Part shown: in pieces, positions 33,308 to 39,296 of the stretch | Numbering within the stretch: the first letter of the stretch is position 1 | How the letters are laid out: each line of letters opens with the position of its first letter | Position numbers and translations under genes: made by a program | Notes under the pieces: generated by a model | Seen by the model: the letters and a program-made list of their open reading frames with translations, nothing else | What the model was told of the DNA's origin: nothing | Databases searched by the model: none | Source of the DNA: Klebsiella grimontii | Lineage (GTDB): Bacteria; Pseudomonadota; Gammaproteobacteria; Enterobacterales; Enterobacteriaceae | Direction: 5' to 3' | Assembly (NCBI RefSeq): GCF_900200035.1 | Contig: NZ_FZTC01000008.1 | Span: forward strand, 1 to 39,296 | Length of the DNA stretch: 39,296 nt

Positions 33308-34696
33308 ATGAACGTGATGCGGTTGTCTAAGGATTCCGTCGCCGTTGGGCTGAGCTGGTTGTTAACCGGCCTTATCTTGCTGCTGGTATGCCTGTTTTCC
33401 GCGTTAATCGTGCGTGACTATGGCCGTGAAAATGAAGCCGCACGCCAGACTATCCAGGAAAAAGGCAGCGTGCTGATTCGCGCTCTTGAGTCCGGAACCC
33501 GGGTCGGAATGGGAATGCGCATGCATCATTCCCAGCTGCAGACGCTGCTGGAGGAGATGGCCTGGCAGCCTGGCGTGCTGTGGTTCGCAGTGACGGATGA
33601 GAACGGTAAAATTATCGCCCATAGCGACCCGCGGCGGGTCGGTGAGTCGCTCTATCCTGCCAGCACCCTGCGGGAGCTGAATATCGGTAGCGAGGAGCGC
33701 TGGCGCCGCCTCGAACAACCGGAGCCGGCGCTGGAGATTTATCGTCAGTTTCGCCCGCTTAACGGCGGCGGGCATCATATGCGCATGATGATGCGTCGCG
33801 AATCTGCCGATCTGCGTAATCAGGCGCCCCAGGTCATTTTTATTGCCTTTGATACCCGCGAGCTGGATGCCGACCATGCTCGTGGCCTGCGCAATATGGT
33901 CATTATGCTCTGCGCGGCAGGCGTGGTGATGGCAGCAACGGTGCTGGCGCAGTTCTGGTTCTGCCGCTATCAGCGTTCACGCAAGCAGCTGCAGGAGGCG
34001 ACGGCGCGAAAAGAAAAGCTGGTGGCGCTCGGTCATCTGGCCGCGGGGGTCGCCCATGAAATCCGCAACCCGCTATCATCCATAAAAGGGCTGGCCAAGT
34101 ATTTCGCCGAGCGAACCCCAGCCGATGGTGAAGCGCATCAGCTGGCTCTGGTGATGGCCAGAGAAGCCGATCGCCTGAACAGGGTCGTCAGCGAGCTGCT
34201 GGAACTGGTGCGTCCGGCGCATTTAAAATATCAATCGGTTGATTTAAATGAAGTGATCACGCATTCGCTTCAACTGGTTAGCCAGGATGCCGCCAGCCGG
34301 GCAATATCTCTGACGTTTACCGCGCAGCCCGCGCTATGCCGCATCCAGGCCGATCCGGATCGTTTGAAACAGGTGCTGCTTAACCTTTATCTCAATGCTG
34401 TCCATGCCATTGGCCGCGAGGGCGTGATTACGGTGGCGGTGAGGGAGTGCGGCGATGGGCGAGTCAAGGTGAGCGTTGCTGACAGCGGCAAGGGAATGAC
34501 GGCGGAACAGCTACAGGCCATTTTCACACCGTACTTTAGTACCAAGGCCGACGGCACCGGGCTGGGCCTGGCGGTGGTGCAGAACATCGTTGAGCAGCAC
34601 GGCGGGACAATTGACGCCGAGAGCGCCCCCGGCAAGGGCGCGCTATTTACGTTCTATTTGCCGGTTAATGGGCAACAGAAGGATGAACAAGGATGA
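33308..34696 (+). CDS. zraS: Sensor histidine kinase ZraS
   Basis: Inner-membrane kinase of the zinc/lead and envelope-stress two-component system. The product is 462 residues (E. coli 465). Membrane helix 1 is about 15-35, the periplasmic domain about 36-195, and helix 2 about 197-216. The H-box GVAHEIRNPLSSIKG carries phospho-His250. The ATPase domain has the N-box NLYLNAVHA, G1 DSGKGM and G2 GTGLGL. The periplasmic domain is rich in Met/His at two spots (GMGMRMHHSQ near 67-76 and HHMRMMMRR near 156-164), which are candidates for metal binding. GGGAG precedes the ATG. It overlaps zraR by 4 nt. Confidence 0.95.
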   Translation: MNVMRLSKDSVAVGLSWLLTGLILLLVCLFSALIVRDYGRENEAARQTIQEKGSVLIRALESGTRVGMGMRMHHSQLQTLLEEMAWQPGVLWFAVTDENGKIIAHSDPRRVGESLYPASTLRELNIGSEERWRRLEQPEPALEIYRQFRPLNGGGHHMRMMMRRESADLRNQAPQVIFIAFDTRELDADHARGLRNMVIMLCAAGVVMAATVLAQFWFCRYQRSRKQLQEATARKEKLVALGHLAAGVAHEIRNPLSSIKGLAKYFAERTPADGEAHQLALVMAREADRLNRVVSELLELVRPAHLKYQSVDLNEVITHSLQLVSQDAASRAISLTFTAQPALCRIQADPDRLKQVLLNLYLNAVHAIGREGVITVAVRECGDGRVKVSVADSGKGMTAEQLQAIFTPYFSTKADGTGLGLAVVQNIVEQHGGTIDAESAPGKGALFTFYLPVNGQQKDEQG

Positions 34697-36024
34697 GTGG
34701 CGAGCAGGTCGATATTCTGGTGGTGGACGATGACATTAGCCACTGCACTATCTTACAGGCGCTGTTGCGGGGCTGGGGTTATCGGGTTGCGCTGGCCAAC
34801 AACGGCTTACAGGCGCTGGAAAAGGTGCGCGAGAAGGTCTTTGATCTGGTGCTTTGCGATATTCGCATGGCGGAGATGGACGGCATCGAAACGCTAAAAG
34901 AGATCAAAACCTTCAATCCGTCGATTCCCGTTCTGATCATGACCGCGTACTCCAGCGTTGATACCGCTGTAGAGGCGCTGAAATCCGGTGCGCTGGACTA
35001 CCTTATTAAGCCGCTGGACTTTGACAAGCTGCAGCTGACGCTATCCGAGGCGTTGGCCCACACCCGGCTAAGCGAGTCTCCCGTCACAGAGACCCCCGCC
35101 GCCCAGTTTGGTATGGTGGGGGATAGCCCGGCGATGCGGGCGTTGCTGAACAATATCACCCTGGTTGCGCCCTCCGATGCGACGGTATTAATTCACGGCG
35201 AGTCGGGCACAGGGAAAGAGCTGGTCGCGCGAGCGCTGCACGCCAGCAGCGCTCGCAGCCGCAGGCCGCTGGTGATCCTCAACTGTGCGGCGCTCAACGA
35301 GTCGTTGCTGGAGTCGGAGCTGTTTGGCCATGAGAAGGGCGCGTTTACCGGTGCGGACAAACGGCGAGAAGGGCGCTTCGTTGAAGCGGACGGCGGTACG
35401 CTGTTCCTTGATGAGATAGGCGACATTTCGCCGTTGATGCAGGTGCGCCTGCTGCGGGCGATTCAGGAGCGCGAAGTGCAGCGCGTGGGCAGCAACCAGA
35501 CCCTTTCGGTTGACGTACGGCTGATTGCCGCCACCCATCGGGATTTAGCCGAAGAGGTCAGCGCCGGACGTTTTCGCCAGGATCTCTACTACCGTTTGAA
35601 CGTCGTGACTATCGACATGCCGCCGCTGCGTCATCGCAGGGAGGATATCCCCCAGCTGGCGCGCTATTTCCTGCAACGGTATGCCGAGCGTAACCGCAAA
35701 GCGGTACAGGGATTTACGCCACAGGCGATGGACTTGCTGATTCACTACGCCTGGCCGGGCAATATTCGCGAGCTGGAAAATGCGGTGGAGCGGGCGGTGG
35801 TCCTGCTGACCGGCGAGTACATCTCCGAACGCGAGCTGCCGCTGGCGATTACCGGTACGCCGGTTGCGGACGCGCCGCACGGCGATGATAGTATTCAGCC
35901 GCTGGTGGAGGTGGAGAAAGAAGCGATTCTGGCGGCACTTGAAAGAACGGGCGGCAACAAAACTGAAGCCGCCCGTCGGTTAGGCATTACGCGCAAAACG
36001 CTGCTGGCAAAGCTCAGCCGTTAG
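34693..36024 (+). CDS. zraR: Sigma-54-dependent response regulator ZraR
   Basis: NtrC-type activator of zraP and zraSR. The product is 443 residues (E. coli 441). The receiver domain has Asp12/Asp13, phospho-Asp56 (LCDIRM) and the conserved Lys in LIKPLDF. The AAA+ domain has Walker A GESGTGKE (169-176), the sigma-54 contact loop GAFTGA (216-221) and Walker B LFLDEIGD (237-244). A Fis-type helix-turn-helix ends the protein (NKTEAARRLGITRKTLLAKLSR). The start overlaps the zraS stop (ATGA). The stop codon interlocks with the purD stop. Confidence 0.96.
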   Translation: MSGEQVDILVVDDDISHCTILQALLRGWGYRVALANNGLQALEKVREKVFDLVLCDIRMAEMDGIETLKEIKTFNPSIPVLIMTAYSSVDTAVEALKSGALDYLIKPLDFDKLQLTLSEALAHTRLSESPVTETPAAQFGMVGDSPAMRALLNNITLVAPSDATVLIHGESGTGKELVARALHASSARSRRPLVILNCAALNESLLESELFGHEKGAFTGADKRREGRFVEADGGTLFLDEIGDISPLMQVRLLRAIQEREVQRVGSNQTLSVDVRLIAATHRDLAEEVSAGRFRQDLYYRLNVVTIDMPPLRHRREDIPQLARYFLQRYAERNRKAVQGFTPQAMDLLIHYAWPGNIRELENAVERAVVLLTGEYISERELPLAITGTPVADAPHGDDSIQPLVEVEKEAILAALERTGGNKTEAARRLGITRKTLLAKLSR

Positions 36025-37313
36025 CGGTTTTGCTCACGTTCGATAGCGCGCCAGCCGATGTCGTTACGGCTAAAGCTGCCGTCCCAGCTGATATCGCTCA
36101 TCAGGGCGTAAGCGTGCTTTTGCGCTTCAGCGACGGTGCGGCCCAGCGCGGTAGCGCACAGCACCCGACCGCCGCTGGTCAATACGCGATCGTCGTCAGC
36201 AAGTTTGGTTCCGGCGTGGAAGACCTTACCGTCAGCCGCTTCTTCCAGCGGCAGGCCGTGGATCTCATCGCCGGTGCTGTAGTTGCCCGGATAGCCACCG
36301 GCGGCGATTACAACGCCCAGCGAGGCGCGCTCGTCCCACTCGGAGGTTTTCTCATTCAGCTTACCGTCGCAGGCGGCGAGGCACAGATCCACCAGATCCG
36401 ATTTCATGCGCAGCATGATCGGCTGGGTTTCCGGATCGCCAAAGCGGCAGTTGAACTCAATAACCTTCGGATTACCCTGTTTGTCGATCATCAGGCCCGC
36501 GTAGAGGAAACCGGTGTAGGTGTTCCCTTCCGCGGCCATACCTTTAACGGTTGGCCAGATAATGCGTTCCATGGTGCGCTGGTGAACCTCATCGGTTACC
36601 ACCGGTGCCGGAGAGTAAGCGCCCATACCGCCGGTGTTCGGGCCGGTATCGCCATTGCCCACGCGTTTGTGATCCTGGCTGGTGGCCATCGGCAGGACGT
36701 GCTCGCCGTCGACCATCACGATAAAGCTTGCTTCTTCGCCGTCGAGAAACTCTTCGATGACGATGCGGTGTCCGGCGTCGCCAAAGGCGTTACCTGCCAG
36801 CATGTCGTGAACGGCGGCTTCCGCTTCTTCCTGCGTCATGGCAACAATCACACCCTTGCCAGCGGCCAGGCCGTCGGCCTTAATGACGATCGGCGCGCCT
36901 TTCTCACGCAGGTACGCCAGAGCGGGCTCAATTTCTGTAAAGTTCTGATACTCCGCCGTCGGAATTTTATGACGGGCGAGAAAATCTTTAGTGAAGGCTT
37001 TGGAACCTTCCAGCTGCGCTGCGCCTTCGGTTGGACCGAAGATTTTCAGCCCAGCGGCGCGGAACGCATCTACCACGCCAATCACCAGCGGCGCTTCCGG
37101 ACCAACGATGGTCAGGTCAATCTTCTCGTTCTGGGCAAAGCTCAGCAGCGCCGGAATATCGGTGACGCCGATAGCCACGTTCTGCAGCGCCGGTTCCAGG
37201 GCGGTACCGGCGTTACCCGGGGCGACAAAAACGGTATCAACCAGCGGTGACTGTGCGGCCTTCCAGGCCAGCGCGTGCTCGCGCCCGCCGTTGCCAATAA
37301 CTAATACTTTCAT
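36021..37313 (-). CDS. purD: Phosphoribosylamine-glycine ligase PurD (GAR synthetase)
   Basis: ATP-grasp ligase for the second step of purine synthesis, joining glycine to phosphoribosylamine. The product is 430 residues (E. coli 429). The N-terminal MKVLVIGNGGREHALAWK, the PGNAGT motif, the ATP-grasp GSKAFTKDF and KADGLAAGKGV segments, and the metal-binding EFNCRFGDPETQ are present. It starts 15 nt after purH, completing the purHD operon. There is no space for a terminator before the convergent zraR. Confidence 0.97.
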   Translation of the reverse strand: MKVLVIGNGGREHALAWKAAQSPLVDTVFVAPGNAGTALEPALQNVAIGVTDIPALLSFAQNEKIDLTIVGPEAPLVIGVVDAFRAAGLKIFGPTEGAAQLEGSKAFTKDFLARHKIPTAEYQNFTEIEPALAYLREKGAPIVIKADGLAAGKGVIVAMTQEEAEAAVHDMLAGNAFGDAGHRIVIEEFLDGEEASFIVMVDGEHVLPMATSQDHKRVGNGDTGPNTGGMGAYSPAPVVTDEVHQRTMERIIWPTVKGMAAEGNTYTGFLYAGLMIDKQGNPKVIEFNCRFGDPETQPIMLRMKSDLVDLCLAACDGKLNEKTSEWDERASLGVVIAAGGYPGNYSTGDEIHGLPLEEAADGKVFHAGTKLADDDRVLTSGGRVLCATALGRTVAEAQKHAYALMSDISWDGSFSRNDIGWRAIEREQNR

Positions 37314-37328
37314 CGTCTGCTCCGTAAA

Positions 37329-38918
37329 TTAATGGCGGAAGTGGCGCATATCGGTGAAGATCATCGCGATGCCGTGCTCATCGGCGGCGGCAATCACCTC
37401 TTCGTCGCGAATAGAACCGCCAGGCTGAATGACGCAGCTCACGCCAACGGCAGCGGCGGCATCAATACCGTCGCGGAACGGGAAGAAGGCGTCGGAGGCC
37501 ATAGCCGAACCTTTCACTTCCAGACCTTCATCACCGGCTTTAATCCCGGCGATTTTGGCCGAGTAAACGCGGCTCATCTGGCCTGCGCCTATTCCGATGG
37601 TCATGTTCTCCTTGGCATACACGATGGCATTGGACTTCACGAACTTCGCCACTTTCCAGCAGAACAGCGCGTCACGCAGCTCTTGCTCGGTCGGCTGGCG
37701 TTTGGAAACCACGCGCAGTTCGCCTTCCGTCACCATACCCAAGTCGCGGTCCTGAACCAGCAGGCCGCCGTTAACGCGTTTGAAGTCCAGGCCCGGCACG
37801 CGCTGCGTCCACTGACCGCAGGTCAGGACGCGGACGTTCTGTTTAGCCGCCGTGATTTTCAGGGCTTCTTCCGTCGCGGTCGGCGCGATGATCACTTCAA
37901 CAAACTGGCGGGAGATGATGGCCTGCGCGGTTTCGGCATCCAGTTCGCGGTTAAAGGCGATAATACCGCCGAAGGCAGAGGTCGGGTCGGTTTTATACGC
38001 GCGGTCGTAGGCGTCAAGAAGGGAGGTGCTTACCGCCACGCCGCACGGGTTAGCGTGCTTCACGATAACGCAGGCCGGCTCGCTAAACTCTTTCACGCAC
38101 TCCAGCGCCGCATCGGTATCGGCGATGTTGTTATAGGAGAGGGCTTTACCCTGAACCTGCTGCGCGGTCGCCACGGAAGCTTCTTTGATTTCTTCTTCTA
38201 TATAGAAGGCTGCCTGCTGGTGGCTGTTTTCACCGTAACGCATATCCTGCTTCTTAATGAAGTTCAGGTTCAGGGTGCGCGGGAAGCGGCCAGCGGCTTC
38301 TTTGCTCTCGCCGTGATAGGCCGGAACCATGCTGCCGAAGTAGTTGGCAATCATGCTGTCGTAGGCGGCGGTGTGTTCGAATGCTTTAATGGCGAGATCG
38401 AAGCGGGTATCGAGAGTTAAGGAACCTTTGTTGGCATCCATCTCTTGAATAATGGCATCGTAGTCGCTGCTCTTCACCACAATGGCGACATCTTTATGGT
38501 TCTTCGCCGCCGAGCGAACCATGGTTGGGCCGCCGATATCAATGTTCTCGACCGCGTCTTCCAGCGAGCAATCCTCGCGGGCCACGGTTTGAGCAAACGG
38601 ATACAGGTTAACAACCACCATATCAATAGGCGCGATACCGTGTTGTTGCATAATGCCGTCATCCTGGCCGCGGCGGCCGAGAATGCCGCCGTGAACTTTC
38701 GGATGCAGAGTCTTCACGCGTCCGTCCATCATTTCCGGGAAACCGGTGTAGTCAGAGACTTCGGTCACCGGCAGACCTTTCTCAGCCAGCAGGCGTGCGG
38801 TACCACCCGTAGAGAGTAGCTCGACACCACGAGCGGAAAGCGCCTGCGCGAATTCGACGATACCGGCCTTGTCAGAAACACTGAGCAGGGCGCGGCGGAC
38901 TGGACGACGTTGTTGCAT
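37329..38918 (-). CDS. purH: Bifunctional AICAR transformylase / IMP cyclohydrolase PurH
   Basis: Performs the last two steps of IMP synthesis. The product is 529 residues, the E. coli length. The N-terminal MGS-like IMP cyclohydrolase domain (about 1-199) has [21 protein letters not shown] and [15 protein letters not shown]. The C-terminal transformylase domain (about 200-529) has the catalytic Lys-His in [12 protein letters not shown] and ends DMRHFRH. The ATG at 38918 is preceded by GGGGA about 10 nt upstream. It is the first gene of purHD, behind a structured leader and a PurR box. Confidence 0.97.
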   Translation of the reverse strand: MQQRRPVRRALLSVSDKAGIVEFAQALSARGVELLSTGGTARLLAEKGLPVTEVSDYTGFPEMMDGRVKTLHPKVHGGILGRRGQDDGIMQQHGIAPIDMVVVNLYPFAQTVAREDCSLEDAVENIDIGGPTMVRSAAKNHKDVAIVVKSSDYDAIIQEMDANKGSLTLDTRFDLAIKAFEHTAAYDSMIANYFGSMVPAYHGESKEAAGRFPRTLNLNFIKKQDMRYGENSHQQAAFYIEEEIKEASVATAQQVQGKALSYNNIADTDAALECVKEFSEPACVIVKHANPCGVAVSTSLLDAYDRAYKTDPTSAFGGIIAFNRELDAETAQAIISRQFVEVIIAPTATEEALKITAAKQNVRVLTCGQWTQRVPGLDFKRVNGGLLVQDRDLGMVTEGELRVVSKRQPTEQELRDALFCWKVAKFVKSNAIVYAKENMTIGIGAGQMSRVYSAKIAGIKAGDEGLEVKGSAMASDAFFPFRDGIDAAAAVGVSCVIQPGGSIRDEEVIAAADEHGIAMIFTDMRHFRH

Positions 38919-38953
38919 GGTATTAAATCCCCAGGATTTGAATATTACAGAGA

Positions 38954-38991
38954 GCGTTAGGTGAGTTTTTGCCTAAAAACTCACCTAACGC
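38954..38991 (-). promoter_or_regulatory. Perfect 17-bp inverted repeat in the purH leader
   Basis: GCGTTAGGTGAGTTTTT (38954-38970), 4-nt loop, AAAAACTCACCTAACGC (38975-38991). Every base of the 17-bp arms pairs. It lies 35 nt upstream of the purH ATG, inside the expected transcript. No U tract follows on the minus strand, so it is not a standard terminator. Function unknown. Confidence 0.75.
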
Positions 38992-39028
38992 ACCCAACCG
39001 GGCATCCTTGTTATAGCGCGGCATTGTA

Positions 39029-39044
39029 ACGAAAACGTTTGCGC
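39029..39044 (-). promoter_or_regulatory. PurR operator of purHD
   Basis: ACGAAAACGTTTGCGC matches the 16-bp PUR box ACGCAAACGTTTGCGT at 14 positions, including the central AACGTT. It overlaps the region where the purH promoter must lie (minus-strand TACAAT at about 39027-39022 or TATAAC at about 39015-39010 as -10 candidates), so hypoxanthine/guanine-bound PurR would block initiation. Confidence 0.8.
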
Positions 39045-39215
39045 AACGCTCGCGAATTTTTATCTTTCTCTTTTTACCCCCGGATCGCGCCTTATATAGA
39101 CCTTATATAGAGAAGAGAGAGGGCCTTTATAAGGGGGCACCTTTCGTCATCTGTGGATAATTCTGTGCGTAACTGGGTATAAAGCGGGGTTTTGCTGGGG
39201 AATGCAGCAGTCAGT
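39045..39215. other. Spacer between the purHD and rRNA promoters
   Basis: There is no gene. It contains an 11-bp tandem direct repeat CCTTATATAGA (39090-39100 and 39101-39111), the near-palindrome CCTTTATAAGG at about 39124-39134, and a perfect DnaA box TGTGGATAA (39152-39160). It is probably the distal upstream region of the rRNA promoter, where Fis sites are expected. Confidence 0.55.
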
Positions 39216-39272
39216 CATTTTTCTGCAATTTTACTATTGCGGATGCTCGGGAACTCCCTATAATGCGCCTCC
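39216..39272 (+). promoter_or_regulatory. rRNA operon P1 promoter (rrnE-type)
   Basis: An A/T-rich UP element (39216-39236), TTGCGG (39237-39242), the rRNA-typical 16-bp spacer and a consensus TATAAT (39259-39264). The discriminator GCGCCTCC precedes a start near 39271. The flanking CTCCCTATAATGCGCC is the signature of enterobacterial rrn P1 promoters. The 24 bases after the start belong to the rRNA leader; P2 and the 16S gene lie beyond the window. Confidence 0.92.
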
Positions 39273-39296
39273 ATCGACACGGCAGATGTGAATCAC

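Noticed and set aside
36030..37250. 406-codon frame on the plus strand opposite purD
   Set aside because: purD is a full-length, recognisable enzyme on the minus strand. The antisense frame has low-complexity composition and no known motifs.
39152..39160. Replication origin signalled by the DnaA box
   Set aside because: There is a single box without clustering, an AT-rich unwinding element or gidA/mioC neighbours. The locus is the purH-rRNA junction, not oriC.

Overview
The window is a chromosomal segment of an enterobacterium (family Enterobacteriaceae or a close relative). Nearly every protein is very close, over its full length, to its Escherichia coli counterpart, and the gene order follows the E. 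coli 90-minute region: murB-birA, coaA, thrU-tyrU-glyT-thrT-tufB, secE-nusG, rplKAJL-rpoBC, thiCEFSGH, rsd, nudC-hemE-nfi-yjaG-hupA-yjaH, zraP/zraSR, purHD. It is not E. coli itself: dcuB, a PTS IIB/IIA pair and a diguanylate cyclase lie between rpoC and thiH, where E. coli K-12 has an unrelated gene. A Klebsiella/Raoultella/Enterobacter-type genome would fit, but the genus cannot be fixed from the sequence alone.

Layout. 1-3100: cell-wall gene murB, biotin ligase/repressor birA, and pantothenate kinase coaA convergent to it. 3101-5342: a strong promoter with a GC-rich discriminator drives four tRNA genes and tufB (EF-Tu). 5343-17674: the transcription/translation cluster secE-nusG, the L11 operon (rplK-rplA) and the L10 operon (rplJ-rplL-rpoB-rpoC). 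Its promoters, its L1 and L10 autoregulatory leaders, the rplL-rpoB attenuator and an RNase III-type stem are all recognisable. 17675-22053: the accessory block (dcuB, PTS IIA, PTS IIB, membrane diguanylate cyclase). 22054-27670: thiamine operon thiC-E-F-S-G-H on the minus strand behind a TPP riboswitch. 27672-32621: rsd (minus), then nudC-hemE-nfi-yjaG-hupA-yjaH (plus). 32634-36024: the zinc/envelope-stress system zraP and zraSR, divergent around two sigma-54 promoters and a large inverted repeat. 36021-38918: purHD (minus). 38919-39296: purH leader and PurR box back to back with an rRNA P1 promoter whose 16S gene would begin beyond the window.

The window starts in what looks like the end of an rRNA-operon terminator and stops just after an rRNA P1 promoter. 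It is therefore the interval between two co-directional rRNA operons (rrnB and rrnE in E. coli terms), an interval known to duplicate by recombination between such operons.

Most of the window is conserved housekeeping DNA. The least explained parts are: the dcuB/PTS/GGDEF block, with an IIB-IIA pair that has no IIC beside it but a well-formed CRP and LacI-type control region; a perfect 17-bp inverted repeat in the purH leader; several promoters whose -10 box sits inside an inverted repeat; a terminator-like hairpin inside the tRNA operon; and a tandem His-Trp-stop duplication at the end of zraP. I did not find a clearly new defence or mobile system, and saw no CRISPR array, transposase, integrase or prophage gene.
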